In this document: one piece after another, positions 17,101 to 24,707 of the stretch | Layout of the letters: each line of letters begins with the position of its first letter | Position numbering within the stretch: position 1 is the stretch's first letter | DNA from: Ardenticatenaceae bacterium | GTDB taxonomy: Bacteria > Chloroflexota > Anaerolineae > Promineifilales > Promineifilaceae | Reading direction: 5' to 3' | Assembly: GCA_020634565.1 (NCBI GenBank) | Contig: JACKBN010000012.1 | Location: 147,819-211,818 of the forward strand | Length of the DNA: 64,000 nucleotides | Position numbers and translations under genes: made by a program | The notes under the pieces: model-generated | The model's input: the letters and a program-made list of their open reading frames with translations, nothing else | What the model was told of the DNA's origin: nothing | The model's database searches: none

Positions 17101-17206
17101 GCCCGAGCTGGAAGCAGCGTTGGCTCCCCAGCAAATTGCCGCCGCCCAACAACAGGCCGCCAATCAGCCCTTTGCAGTCATTTTGGCTGCGGCGCAAGTG
17201 TCATAA
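14138..17206 (+). CDS. BTAD/SARP-type transcriptional regulator with NB-ARC-like ATPase and TPRs
   Basis: This is a large STAND-type transcription factor (1022 aa from the chosen start). Residues about 5-90 form an OmpR-like winged helix (LQITLFGEFGLAYAGQ, ARANLRNLFYTLRQTLPDA). Residues about 90-240 form the bacterial transcriptional activation domain. An ATPase follows, with Walker A IGPGGIGKTRLAL at about 304-316 and Walker B LLLVLDNFEHLL at about 374, and the C-terminal half is TPR-like helical repeats. BTAD proteins usually bind direct repeats upstream of -10 boxes (known for SARPs). The GTG at 14138 is preferred (GAGG upstream); GTG at 14105 would add 11 residues. No ATG is available. 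It heads a run of separately promoted envelope genes, which may be its targets (inference). Confidence 0.87.
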   Translation: MANSRLQITLFGEFGLAYAGQPAPTFSGERPIALLAYLLLHRHTAVSRQHLAFTLWPDSSDSQARANLRNLFYTLRQTLPDADSYLAADAMTLQWRSDADFTLDVAEFEAALASAKTAVTEQEKLACLETAVSLYKGDLLPGNYDDWIIPRREDLRHAYLDALHQLMRLLENTGDFRAAARYGQRLLQSDPLDEAAYVQLMRLHALSGDRAGVRRLYETCVATLRRELDVEPSPTTQAAYEQLLRQETPVAVPELEAKPALAQIRPLALPIPATAFIGREAELAHVAELLADPDCRLLTIIGPGGIGKTRLALQTAVGHRPVFADGVAWVALNGVQAPEQVAAVVAEALNYRLRGSGQPEAELFHLLADKTLLLVLDNFEHLLPAADFLTRLLRQTTAVKLLVTSRQPLDLQEEWRFDLGELPLPETLSEDVLAVNSAVQLFVQSARRVSTTFAPAEADFPIIVRICQQVGGMPLGIELAASWVRLLSCAEIAEEIEQSLDFLAVSLRNVPLRHRSLRAVFDHSWQMLAPDEQQILLRLSVFQGGFTREAAAQVAGAQLPQLSALVDRSLVQRTDAGRFSLHNVIRQYAAEKLQADPAAYADTTWRHGDYYLRWLLAQADQLRGAGQKEALTAVAADLGNIRTAWQWAAVETHYNLLSLAAFPLFYFFELRGLLAEGEALFAQAAEQLLSNKISATPEMQIAVCAMQSYQSYLGFRQGKMAMAETVLRQTIETLPSLAAPLLLSHALCYLGLIEWSLGRFVAAADCLQRSLDLAAAQQDDWGVGTAQVYLGMILHDQGRLDDARQQLTAVRPILKKVGDPRLMANALLISGRINLLLGYLAEAEEQLLACLETTRETADPNSMTYATHYLGMVKQAQGDLSAARQFIEQSIILFIDFNDLVGRERALVTLGYLEIACGNYQTAHDHFLTFLRAKERVHSIRYVLAAVVGTAVWQAHAGDPFTALVWTLSVLQHPGVDWETRQRAAALRPELEAALAPQQIAAAQQQAANQPFAVILAAAQVS

Positions 17207-17245
17207 CTTTTCCTCCATTTTGATTTTCAAGCCAAACGGTGTTTC

Positions 17246-17277
17246 TAACGGCTGCCAAACGGCCGTTCTCCCATCAT
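17246..17277 (+). promoter_or_regulatory. ACGGCCGT-type promoter-like element of the first CPBP gene
   Basis: The core is AACGGCTGCCAAACGGCCGT, followed after seven bases by CATCAT (17272-17277). The CPBP start codon is at 17310. Confidence 0.45.
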
Positions 17278-17309
17278 TCCTGCATAACATCATCTATAGG
17301 GAGAACAGA

Positions 17310-18182
17310 ATGAAACAGAAAACTCAGTGGCACACAATCCTGTGGATTGCGCTGCCTGTTTATGTGATGGCCAACATCTATTTGCTGCTATTAGGTCAAT
17401 TCGACGGTGTCATGCTGCTTTTGGCCAATGCGGTTTATCTGGCCCTGCTGACCTGGCTAACAAAACGACTAACCCAACCCTTGCTCGCAGACCGGCCAGA
17501 GATGGATATGAATAAATCCATGCTGTGGGCACAGGTTGGCGTCATCCTGGCAATTCTCTTAGTCACCGGGTTGAGTGGTTTCCAGATTCCGCTTTGGTCG
17601 AGCATGGTGAACTGGTTTTACGGCTGGGGAGAAGCCACATTGCCTGCTGCCTGGTTTGGTGGCCCCGGTTATGCCGTTGCCAACCCCGTGCAATATTTCA
17701 TCATTCCATTTGGCCTGCTGTTGCTGTTGGGAGCCAAACCTAAAGAACTGGGCTTGGGGCAAGGGCACAAAGTTTGGCAGGTTTGCCTCGTCTGGTTAGC
17801 CTTGCCGCTGGTTATTTGGATTGGGTTACTGGCTACAGGATCGTTAGCCCCGCAAACGCTTGCCCGGCGGTTGATTGGTAACAGTTTCCAGAATGGTTTT
17901 TTTGAGGAGTTTTTGCTGCGCGGGGCGTTATTTACCCGCCTCCGCCGACTTCTCATCTGGCCGTGGGCACTTGCCCTTCAGGCGGTTCTCTTTGGCCTAT
18001 GGCATTGGCGAGCCAATACGCAATCGATGGATGGCAATGTTTTGGCCGGGTTGGCCCTTTGTTTGGTTTCCCAAACTGTTTCCGGTTTTGTGTATGGCTA
18101 TATTTTTCACCGGACGCGCAATCTGGTTGCCCCTTCTGTGGCCCATGTGGTGATGAATGTGCTGGGTCAATCGTTTGGTTAG
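17310..18182 (+). CDS. CPBP-family intramembrane protease
   Basis: This integral membrane protein of 290 aa has about eight hydrophobic segments. It carries the CPBP (Rce1/Abi) motifs: EEFLLRGALFTRL near residue 200 (EExxxR), a His in LWHWRA, and HVVMN near 280. Rce1 relatives are intramembrane glutamic endopeptidases; bacterial members act in bacteriocin self-immunity, peptide processing or unknown roles. The ATG at 17310 is chosen because GGGAGAACAGA precedes it; the open frame extends far upstream through the 3' part of the regulator but has no family similarity there. The gene has its own promoter-like element at 17246-17277. Confidence 0.86.
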   Translation: MKQKTQWHTILWIALPVYVMANIYLLLLGQFDGVMLLLANAVYLALLTWLTKRLTQPLLADRPEMDMNKSMLWAQVGVILAILLVTGLSGFQIPLWSSMVNWFYGWGEATLPAAWFGGPGYAVANPVQYFIIPFGLLLLLGAKPKELGLGQGHKVWQVCLVWLALPLVIWIGLLATGSLAPQTLARRLIGNSFQNGFFEEFLLRGALFTRLRRLLIWPWALALQAVLFGLWHWRANTQSMDGNVLAGLALCLVSQTVSGFVYGYIFHRTRNLVAPSVAHVVMNVLGQSFG

Positions 18183-18210
18183 GGAACTGATTTTCAGCAA
18201 ACGGCCGTTC

Positions 18211-18242
18211 AAACGGTTGGCAAACGGCCGTTCCGCTACCAT
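18211..18242 (+). promoter_or_regulatory. ACGGCCGT-type promoter-like element
   Basis: AAACGGTTGGCAAACGGCCG, then TTCCGC and TACCAT (18237-18242). A second AACGGCCGTT sits just upstream (18200). The next start codon is at 18293. Confidence 0.5.
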
Positions 18243-18292
18243 CTTCTCATCACGCCCAGCAGTGGGGCAGCAAATAAAGGTGAGACACATTC

Positions 18293-18505
18293 ATGGAAAA
18301 TGATGAACACCAACCAGCGTCACAACTTTTTACGGTGCGCGTGTGGCGGGGGCAGGATGCAGACGGCCGTACCGAATGGCGCGGCAAGTTGCGCCACGTG
18401 CCCAGCGCTGAAGTGCGCTACTTCCAAGGGTGGGCCGCACTTATTCCGCTCATGCTGGATATGCTGCGCCGCCATAATGAACAAACTTTCAACAGTCAAA
18501 AGTAA
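18293..18505 (+). CDS. Small conserved hypothetical protein (70 aa)
   Basis: The 70-aa product has no signal peptide or membrane segment. It holds the pattern FTVRVWRGQDADGRTEWRGK, then VRYFQGWAALIPLMLDMLRR, which reads as a small two-strand/one-helix domain. I have a sense of similar short proteins in related genomes but cannot name a family. AAAGGTGAG lies upstream of the ATG at 18293, and a promoter-like element is at 18211-18242. The gene is followed after 24 nt by the lipoprotein at 18530, so the two may be co-transcribed. Confidence 0.6.
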   Translation: MENDEHQPASQLFTVRVWRGQDADGRTEWRGKLRHVPSAEVRYFQGWAALIPLMLDMLRRHNEQTFNSQK

Positions 18506-18529
18506 AAGCAAGGCAAACAGGAACCAATA

Positions 18530-19252
18530 ATGAAAAATCGTTTATTTCTATTTTTATGCATAACCACCATGCTGTTGACCAGTTTAACTGCCTGCAACAT
18601 CGTGCAAGGATCAGGACAGGTCGTTCGCGAAGAACGGGAAGTATCAGCCTTTAAACAGGTTGCCTTGAGCGATATCGGCGAAGTGATCATCACTCAAGGA
18701 ACTACAAATGCTTTGAGCATAGAGGCCGAAGATAATGTGCTGCCCCTCATTGAAGCGCGTGTCCAAAATCAGGTTTTAGTCATTGGCCTGAAAGATAACT
18801 TGGCACTACAGACAGACCAGCCTGTTCGCTTCTTTGTGCAAATGGTTGAAGTGGCGGGCTTAGTCACATCTGATTCAGGCAAAATCAGCGCCCAATCCAT
18901 TGAATCCGACCAACTCACACTTAGCGTGGGTGATAGCGGCGCGATTGTCATCGAACAGTTAACGACTGATGTTCTGGGCGTGACTGTCAGTGGCTCAGGT
19001 CAGGTTACTTTGGCAGGTTATGCCGACCAGCAAACAGTCAATGTGGAAGACTCTGGCAAATACGACACGCCCGATTTAGAAAGTGCCATTGCCAATATAA
19101 CGTTGTCCGGCTCTGCAACAGGCAATGTGCGGGTCAATGACCAGTTAGCCGCCAGCCTGGATGACAGCAGCACTCTTTCTTATTTTGATGATCCTGTTGT
19201 AGAAATCCACACATCTGGCAGCGCAACGGTCACCCAATTGAGTGACCATTAA
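18530..19252 (+). CDS. DUF2807 (GIN-domain) lipoprotein
   Basis: The 240-aa product has a lipoprotein signal with the Cys at about residue 22 (LLTSLTAC). A full GIN/DUF2807 domain follows: right-handed beta-helix-like repeats such as FKQVALSDIGEVIITQG, VTSDSGKISAQSIESDQLTLSV and VTVSGSGQVTLAGYADQQ. GIN-domain proteins are surface-exposed and their function is unknown. The start is ATG at 18530. It probably shares a transcript with the 70-aa gene upstream and ends before the hairpin at 19362-19397. Confidence 0.88.
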   Translation: MKNRLFLFLCITTMLLTSLTACNIVQGSGQVVREEREVSAFKQVALSDIGEVIITQGTTNALSIEAEDNVLPLIEARVQNQVLVIGLKDNLALQTDQPVRFFVQMVEVAGLVTSDSGKISAQSIESDQLTLSVGDSGAIVIEQLTTDVLGVTVSGSGQVTLAGYADQQTVNVEDSGKYDTPDLESAIANITLSGSATGNVRVNDQLAASLDDSSTLSYFDDPVVEIHTSGSATVTQLSDH

Positions 19253-19361
19253 TAGAGAGCTGATGCTCTTTTTAATAAGTTTTTCGCTTTGTCACGCCTG
19301 CGCAGGCGGGCCTGACAGTTGACACTTCTCTTGTAGCCTATCTCCTTTTCTCCTCTTCCTA

Positions 19362-19397
19362 AAAATGGGCCTCTGGCATTTGCCAAAGGCCCATTTT
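19362..19397 (+). terminator. Terminator hairpin after the DUF2807 gene
   Basis: AAAATGGGCCT pairs with AGGCCCATTTT, with a further short stem inside. A-rich left and T-rich right flanks would allow it to work in either direction. Confidence 0.8.
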
Positions 19398-19484
19398 GCT
19401 TACAGGAGGCTGCGTTGGTATTGCGTCGGGAAATCGTCTGTAAAAATCTTGTTTATGGCGACGACATTAAAGGGTGACGCGCTC

Positions 19485-19527
19485 AAACGGCTGGGCAAAC
19501 GGTTGCCAAACGGCCGTTTTGTTATCG
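19485..19527 (+). promoter_or_regulatory. ACGGCCGT-type promoter-like element
   Basis: Two related half-units (CAAACGGCTGGG and CAAACGGTTGCC) precede AAACGGCCGTTTTG and TATCGT (19522-19527). TTGCCA is 14 nt before TATCGT. The start codon follows at 19558. Confidence 0.5.
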
Positions 19528-19557
19528 TCACAGCAACTTGAAAAAAGGAGAACAAAC

Positions 19558-20919
19558 ATGTCTCGCACAATGACTTTTATTTTTATCGGACTCGCCGCTT
19601 TTATCTTGATAGGCGGCATGGCTGTGGCTGCCATTTTTGTTGGCCGCAGCTACTTGCAAATGAGTGAACAGAATACGGTAACGGAAACGCCGGTGGTAAT
19701 TGTTGAGGAAACGGCCGTCGCCACCATTCAGGCCACGCCAACAATCATCGTTTCCGGAGCGGCCGTTGCTACCCAAACAGTGGTGCCGGTTACGGGAACG
19801 GCCGTACCGACCACAGCATCCAGCACCGGCACTACCGCCTGCACCGACAGCGCGGCGCTCGTATCCGACGTGACCATCCCCGATGGCAGCCAGGTGACGC
19901 CCGGCACCAGCTTCGTCAAAACGTGGCGGATCAAAAACACGGGTACCTGCACCTGGAACGCACAGTACAGCCTGGTTTTTGCCGGTGGCAACACCTTGGG
20001 TTCCCTGGCCAACAGCTTCTCGCTGGACGCCACCGTAGCTCCTGGCGCACAAGCCGACCTGAGCGTGACGCTGGTTGCCCCAACCAACGCCGGCACCTAC
20101 CAGGGCGACTGGAAGCTGCAAAATGCGCAGGGCCAATTCTTTGGTGTCGGCAACAGCAGCGGTCCGTTTTGGGTCAACATTGCGGTTCCCGGTGGCGCGA
20201 CCACAACCATTGCTGGGGCGATTTACCAGGATTGGAATGAAAACGGCATCTACGACAACAACGAGCCGTTGATGGGCAGTCGCGAAGTGCGGTTACTGCC
20301 CGGCACCGCCTGCCATGTACAGCAAAATGCGCTGGCGCTAACCACATCTGGCGCGGACGGCCGTTTCACTTTTAAGGGCGATTACAACGGCAGCTACTGT
20401 GTCGGGCTGGTGGGTGATGATGGCTTGGATGACGTGGCCAGCATCACCATAACCACCGGACAGGTGTTTACCAACATCAACCTGAAATCACCCGTGCCCG
20501 GCGGCTCTATCACTGGCTTTTTGTGGAACGATTACTGCCTGACCAATGAAAACGGTGATGCGCTGGATGGCAGCTGTGTAGCCGACGGCAACGGTTACTA
20601 TCACGCCGACGGCATGATTGAACCAACTGAAGGTTACATCAGTGGCGTGACGATTTTGCTGCAAGCTGGTACCTGCGCCAATAACAGCAATGTGGCGGTT
20701 TCGGCCGTTACCGACGCCAGCGGCAAATATCATTTTGGCAATTTGCAGGCAGGCACTTACTGCGTCAGCATGAACGCTGCCTCGCCCGAAAATGGGGCCA
20801 AGCTGCTGCCCGGCGACTGGACTTTCCCCGCCAATGGCATTTGGTATCAGGAAATCACGCTGCTGGGACCCGACCAGGCGTATCCGGTGAACTTCGGTTG
20901 GGATTACCAATTGCAATAA
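19558..20919 (+). CDS. Membrane-anchored NBR1-Ig-like and SdrD-B-like domain protein
   Basis: The 453-aa protein has an N-terminal transmembrane helix (about residues 8-30) and a Thr/Val-rich stalk (about 40-95). An NBR1-type Ig domain follows at about 100-215 (IPDGSQVTPGTSFVKTWRIK, NTGTCTW, GTYQGDWKLQNAQG). Two SdrD-B/carboxypeptidase-regulatory-like modules come next (IYQDWNENGIYDNNEPLMG near 225, and one from about 320 with FLWNDYCLTNENGDALDGSC). Cys pairs in the later modules suggest disulfides outside the cell. The start is ATG at 19558 after AAAAAAGGAG; upstream codons overlap the promoter element and are rejected. It is probably a surface structural or ligand-binding protein; the partner is unknown. 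Confidence 0.83.
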   Translation: MSRTMTFIFIGLAAFILIGGMAVAAIFVGRSYLQMSEQNTVTETPVVIVEETAVATIQATPTIIVSGAAVATQTVVPVTGTAVPTTASSTGTTACTDSAALVSDVTIPDGSQVTPGTSFVKTWRIKNTGTCTWNAQYSLVFAGGNTLGSLANSFSLDATVAPGAQADLSVTLVAPTNAGTYQGDWKLQNAQGQFFGVGNSSGPFWVNIAVPGGATTTIAGAIYQDWNENGIYDNNEPLMGSREVRLLPGTACHVQQNALALTTSGADGRFTFKGDYNGSYCVGLVGDDGLDDVASITITTGQVFTNINLKSPVPGGSITGFLWNDYCLTNENGDALDGSCVADGNGYYHADGMIEPTEGYISGVTILLQAGTCANNSNVAVSAVTDASGKYHFGNLQAGTYCVSMNAASPENGAKLLPGDWTFPANGIWYQEITLLGPDQAYPVNFGWDYQLQ

Positions 20920-20926
20920 AAAGATT

Positions 20927-20957
20927 GGAGAGTGGCGCTGAGAGATGGCCACTCTCC
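20927..20957 (+). terminator. Hairpin after the NBR1-Ig gene
   Basis: GGAGAGTGGC (20927-20936) pairs perfectly with GCCACTCTCC (20948-20957). No long T-run follows, so termination is only possible. Confidence 0.5.
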
Positions 20958-20993
20958 TATTAACCACAAAACAAATAAGTGAGGTTACAAACC

Positions 20994-21614
20994 ATGAAAC
21001 ACAAACCATTTCCTTTCATCTTTTTTCTCTTACTTTTACTTTTGCTTGGATTGGCGGCCTGCACGGCAACGGGCGGTGCCGAACCGACGGCCGAAAACAG
21101 CAACGACAGCGTTACCAGCGACGAAACTGACCCGGTGGCGCTCGATCATTGCCCGGAGGCACCGGTCGGCACTACCCTGTTCACCAACAGCGAAGATGGC
21201 TATTGCCTACTGCTGCCAGACGGCTATGCCGTGGATGACAGCTTGACAACGGACAATGGTGGTGCAGAAACGGCCGTCTACGTGGATTCAATGCTGGATT
21301 CCTCCCATGCGCGCCTTTTTATTATGGTTGAAGCGGCAAACGGCCGTACCCTGGAAGATGTCACCACGGCCAAACAAGAAGAATTTGCTGATTTCGGCGT
21401 GCAGTACTCATTCGGTTACACGCTGGATGGCGTGCTTGCCAACCAGTTTGATCAGCTGCCGGGCCAGGATTTGAGTCGTGTGTTGTTGTTGGTGAAAGAC
21501 GGCCGTTTCTACACGCTCACCTTCACCCCCGATGATCCCGGCACAGGGGACGCTTACGCCGACATGCAAACCTTGTACGATACCGTGCTCACTTCCTTCA
21601 GCTTTTTGCGTTAA
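20994..21614 (+). CDS. Lipoprotein of unknown function
   Basis: The 206-aa product has a very hydrophobic signal peptide with lipobox LAAC (Cys about residue 18), then an acidic linker, then a mature domain of about 155 residues (FTNSEDGYCLLLPDGYAV, LARLFIMVEAANGRTLED-like text, LLLVKDGRFYTLTFTPDDPG). The alternation suggests a PsbP/SRPBCC-like alpha-beta fold used by many small bacterial lipoproteins, but I do not recognise a family. The start is ATG at 20994 with GTGAGG upstream; an ATG at 20979 lies before the Shine-Dalgarno. It probably shares a transcript with the NBR1-Ig gene, and a clear terminator follows. Confidence 0.7.
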   Translation: MKHKPFPFIFFLLLLLLLGLAACTATGGAEPTAENSNDSVTSDETDPVALDHCPEAPVGTTLFTNSEDGYCLLLPDGYAVDDSLTTDNGGAETAVYVDSMLDSSHARLFIMVEAANGRTLEDVTTAKQEEFADFGVQYSFGYTLDGVLANQFDQLPGQDLSRVLLLVKDGRFYTLTFTPDDPGTGDAYADMQTLYDTVLTSFSFLR

Positions 21615-21626
21615 TCCGCACCGCTT

Positions 21627-21675
21627 AAAAGTAGCGACTGGCGCTTGAAAAAGCTTCAGTCGCTTTTCTTTTTCC
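21627..21675 (+). terminator. Rho-independent terminator
   Basis: AGCGACTG (21633-21640) pairs with CAGTCGCT (21657-21664), followed by TTTCTTTTTC. Confidence 0.87.
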
Positions 21676-21714
21676 CAAAATTCAGTCCAAACAAACTCCG
21701 CTGAAACGCCCAAT

Positions 21715-21746
21715 CAAACGGCTGGCAAACGGCCGTTTGTCTATAC
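21715..21746 (+). promoter_or_regulatory. ACGGCCGT-type promoter-like element
   Basis: CAAACGGCTGGCAAACGGCC, then GTTTGTC and TATACT (21741-21746), the best -10 match of this class. The start codon is at 21783, after AAAGGAGAAAATGACTC. Confidence 0.6.
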
Positions 21747-21782
21747 TGCCTTCATCAATTTTGACAAAGGAGAAAATGACTC

Positions 21783-23177
21783 ATGATTGAATTAACACAT
21801 ATTGGCTCAAGCTGGGATGAATTGCGGGCAAACGTTCAGGGCGCGGTATTCACGCCGGAGACCCCCGGTTATGACGAAGCACGGCTGGCCTGGAACCGTA
21901 ACGTGGTGCAGCATCCGGCGGTGATTGTGGTGGCCAGGTCGGCGGCAGATGTCCAAACGGCCGTTCGCTTCGCCCACCAGCAAAATCTAGGCGTTGCCGT
22001 GCAGGCAACCGGCCACGGCAATGTTCGCCCAGCCGATAACTGCCTGCTCATTCTCACCCGTGAGATGAACAACGTGGTGATTGACCCTGTGGCTCAAACG
22101 GCGCGCGTGGAGTCTGGGGTACAGTGGGGTGCAGTCCTGGAAGCCGCACAGGATAATGGCTTGGCTCCCTTGCTCGGCTCTTCACCCACTGTGGGTGCCG
22201 TTGGCTATACTCTTGGCGGCGGCCTGGGCTGGTTAGGTCGCAAATATGGCCTTTCGGCTGACAATGTTGTTTCGTTTGAACTGGTAACCGCCGATGGTGA
22301 ACGACGTTATGCTTCGGCCCAGGAAAATAGCGAGCTCTTTTGGGGCTTGCGCGGCGGTGGCGGCAGTCTCGGCATCGTCACGGCCATGACCATTCGACTT
22401 TTCCCTGTCGCCGAAGTTTATGCGGGCAACCTGTTTTATCCGGCTCACATGGCCCAAGAGGTCTTTCGTCATTATCGCTCCTGGATTGCCGATGCGCCGG
22501 ATGAGTTGACTTCATCCGTGTTAGTGATGAATTTCCCGCCAATCCCTGAGCTGCCGGACTTTCTGCGGGGCCAATCTTTTGCCATCGTGCGCGGTTGCTA
22601 CTGCGGCGATATGGCTAATGGCGAGGCGCTCTTGCAGCACTGGCGCGGCTGGCAAGCACCACTTGTTGATGATTTCAAGCAAATCTCGTTTCGTCAGGCG
22701 GCTTCTATCAGCAACGATCCAGTTGATCCACTGCCAGGATTTAATTCGGGTGCCTGGCTGCGTACCCTGAGCGATGAAGCAATTGAGTCAATTGTGCAAT
22801 ACGGGCTGGGGCAAGATGGTCCACCGCCTTTTGTGTTTGCTGAATTGCGTCATGCGGGTGGGGCAATTAAACGGATGGGGGTGGAAACGGCCGTTTACGG
22901 CAACCGTGAGGCAGAACTGCTGCTCTCACTGGTCGGTGTGGCTCCTGATGAGGCGGCCCATCAATTTTTGCAAGGGTATACGGCAGAATTGATGGACGCG
23001 ATACGGCCGTCGCTGACCGGAGGTGTTTACATGAACTTTCTGGAAGGAACAGAATCCCAACAACGTATCAAAGATGGTTTGGCTGCCGGTGGGTATGAGC
23101 GGCTAGAGCAAGTAAAAGCCCGCGTGGATCCTGATAATTTATTCCGTTACAGCTTCAACGTTCCACCGATTGAATAA
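21783..23177 (+). CDS. FAD-linked oxidoreductase of the berberine-bridge (PCMH/BBE) family
   Basis: This 464-aa flavoenzyme belongs to the group that oxidises sugars, alcohols or alkaloid-like substrates with covalent FAD. The PCMH FAD domain is visible (PAVIVVARSAADVQTAVRFA at about 45-65, VAVQATGHGNVRP near 75, SSPTVGAVGYTLGGGLGWLG near 138). The His in ATGHGN occupies the usual 8-alpha-histidyl position; the Cys for a second FAD bond is replaced in LGGGLGW. The BBE tail is present at the C-terminus (YMNFLEG, YERLEQVKARVDPDNLFRYS). The length is normal. It has a single-gene layout between a promoter-like element (21715) and a strong terminator (23184). The substrate is unknown. Confidence 0.9.
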   Translation: MIELTHIGSSWDELRANVQGAVFTPETPGYDEARLAWNRNVVQHPAVIVVARSAADVQTAVRFAHQQNLGVAVQATGHGNVRPADNCLLILTREMNNVVIDPVAQTARVESGVQWGAVLEAAQDNGLAPLLGSSPTVGAVGYTLGGGLGWLGRKYGLSADNVVSFELVTADGERRYASAQENSELFWGLRGGGGSLGIVTAMTIRLFPVAEVYAGNLFYPAHMAQEVFRHYRSWIADAPDELTSSVLVMNFPPIPELPDFLRGQSFAIVRGCYCGDMANGEALLQHWRGWQAPLVDDFKQISFRQAASISNDPVDPLPGFNSGAWLRTLSDEAIESIVQYGLGQDGPPPFVFAELRHAGGAIKRMGVETAVYGNREAELLLSLVGVAPDEAAHQFLQGYTAELMDAIRPSLTGGVYMNFLEGTESQQRIKDGLAAGGYERLEQVKARVDPDNLFRYSFNVPPIE

Positions 23178-23183
23178 TTCGCC

Positions 23184-23221
23184 CATTTTGCCCCAGCACG
23201 ATTTCATGCTGGGGCAAAATG
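23184..23221. terminator. Bidirectional terminator hairpin
   Basis: CATTTTGCCCCAGCA pairs perfectly with TGCTGGGGCAAAATG around an 8-nt loop. It lies between two convergent genes. Confidence 0.88.
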
Positions 23222-23301
23222 CACCGCTGGCTAAGGCATACTGTATTGGAAGGATTTCGAATAAAGAGAGATGCTGCTTTTTGGAGGGCAAGCGGCATCT
23301 T

Positions 23302-24219
23302 TTAAACTCGCAACGCTTCCGTTGGCGGACGAGTGATTAGCATGGAGCAGGTTGCCTGACGCATGACTTTTTCGGTGACGCTGCCATACACCCAGCGACG
23401 CAGACCGGTACGGCCGTGTGTAGACATCACCACCACATCAATCGCTTCGGCTTCGATCGCCTCTAGAATTTCGGCGGCAACCGGTCCGGTTACGGCGATG
23501 GTTTGAACACTTTTCCGGCTCAAATGCCGATACTGTTCCGCAAGTTGTGCCAGGTAATGATCTGACCGGAAATTGAAATCATCCTTGGCCCGATTGCCCA
23601 GGCCCTGTTCATACGCTTCCAGCTCTGTGACCAGATTGGGATCAAGTATTTCGTCTTGTTTCACTCGCAGCAGCGTGACATCTGCATCATAACAATGCGC
23701 CAAAGCAAAACCAGGTGCCAAAGCCTGCTCGGATAATTGAGAGCCGTCCAGCGTAATTAGCACATGGGAAACTGGCTTATTGTCTCGAATCACCAGGACC
23801 GGGCACGGGGCGCTGCGCAAAACTTTTTCCGTGACGCTGCCCAAAAACCAGCGCGATAAACCAGTAAAGCCGTGGGTGGACATCACAATCAGGTCGATTT
23901 CTTCGGTAACGGCCGTATCCACAATCACACTGGCTTCATCCCCATACCTGATCCGGCTGTACAACACGGCCTCTGACGGCGTGCGTGTTTCGATTAACCT
24001 ATGTAGGTAAGCCGATAACTCCGCCCGCGTTGTTTCGATGGATGTCTCTGGTGATATTACTTTGTAACCAATCGGGTCTTCGACAAACAGATGCTTGGCA
24101 AACGGAATGCTCAAGAGAAGCAGTTCGCTCTGGTTGTCCTGGGCCAGCCTCAGGGCGGGTTCCAGAGCGCGCTCGGCCAGTTCAGAACCATCTAGTGGAA
24201 CCAAAATTTTGTGGAACAT
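23302..24219 (-). CDS. Universal stress protein with two tandem USP domains
   Basis: The cytoplasmic 305-aa protein has two UspA folds. Domain 1 (about 1-145) starts KILVPLDGSELAERALEPAL and ends with the ATP-loop STHGFTGLSRWFLGSVTEKV. Domain 2 (about 150-300) has VLITLDGSQLSEQAL and STHGRTGLRRWVYGSVTEKV. Both ATP-binding GxxGxxRWxxGSV loops are intact. USPs of this form bind ATP and protect cells under starvation or oxidative stress. Three ATGs are close (24231, 24222, 24219); I choose 24219 since GGAGG lies five bases before it. The next two genes start far away and on the other strand, so this is a single-gene unit. Confidence 0.9.
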   Translation of the reverse strand: MFHKILVPLDGSELAERALEPALRLAQDNQSELLLLSIPFAKHLFVEDPIGYKVISPETSIETTRAELSAYLHRLIETRTPSEAVLYSRIRYGDEASVIVDTAVTEEIDLIVMSTHGFTGLSRWFLGSVTEKVLRSAPCPVLVIRDNKPVSHVLITLDGSQLSEQALAPGFALAHCYDADVTLLRVKQDEILDPNLVTELEAYEQGLGNRAKDDFNFRSDHYLAQLAEQYRHLSRKSVQTIAVTGPVAAEILEAIEAEAIDVVVMSTHGRTGLRRWVYGSVTEKVMRQATCSMLITRPPTEALRV

Positions 24220-24231
24220 CATTCCCTCCAT

Positions 24232-24707
24232 ATGCCAGATACGTTTTTCCAGAATTGATTGGGAGGCTTTATTTTAGAAGGGGAAGGGTATGAAGAGGCT
24301 GTGACTCCCTCATAAAAAGAGCCTAAAAACCTACATCAACAGTTTAGGTTGCCGATAGCCAGCGCTCAAGTGATAAAAGACAGTGCCAGAAATGATGAAG
24401 ATAACGAATGGGGCGAATTGGCAAATACAACTGACGGCATAGCTTTTGATCGAGGAACGGCCGTTACCCAACACCTAAAATAAAAGCCTGTCTGTTTCCC
24501 CTTGATTGATAATTTCAAACTATCGTTGATGGCTGGCCACCGCTTCCTATCGCCTTGAAGAAACGTTAAAATAGTGTTTGTTAGCACATTTCAACAAAGG
24601 ATATTTCTGAGGAACCCATTTACCTGATTGCGGTCACGGCCGTTTTCTACGAAAACCGTGACCCCCAAAATTGGACAAGCTTTACTTGCCCGGAGGAGCT
24701 TAACGTC
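24232..24707. other. Intergenic region (476 nt) between divergent genes
   Basis: I see no convincing gene. It holds ACGGCCGT copies at about 24458 and 24637 and a long hairpin at 24632-24663. A Shine-Dalgarno-like GGAGGAG lies close to the ATG at 24708. A 73-codon minus-strand frame at 24366-24587 has no recognisable features. Confidence 0.55.
24632..24663. promoter_or_regulatory. Inverted repeat upstream of the DUF3160 gene
   Basis: GGTCACGG-CC-GTTTTC pairs with GAAAACCGTGACC around TAC, with a 2-nt bulge. The hairpin contains an ACGGCCGT motif and ends 45 nt before the start codon, where it could be an operator or an mRNA leader structure. Confidence 0.5.

Larger units (their letters stand above)
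19253..19557. other. Intergenic region (305 nt)
   Basis: No gene is seen. The region holds a terminator hairpin (19362-19397), then a promoter-like element (19485-19527) and a Shine-Dalgarno AAAAAAGGAG ahead of the ATG at 19558. Confidence 0.6.

Noticed and set aside
24366..24587. A 73-codon minus-strand open frame in the 476-nt gap
   Set aside because: No ribosome-binding site, no recognisable motif, and part of its text comes from an ACGGCCGT copy; likely chance.
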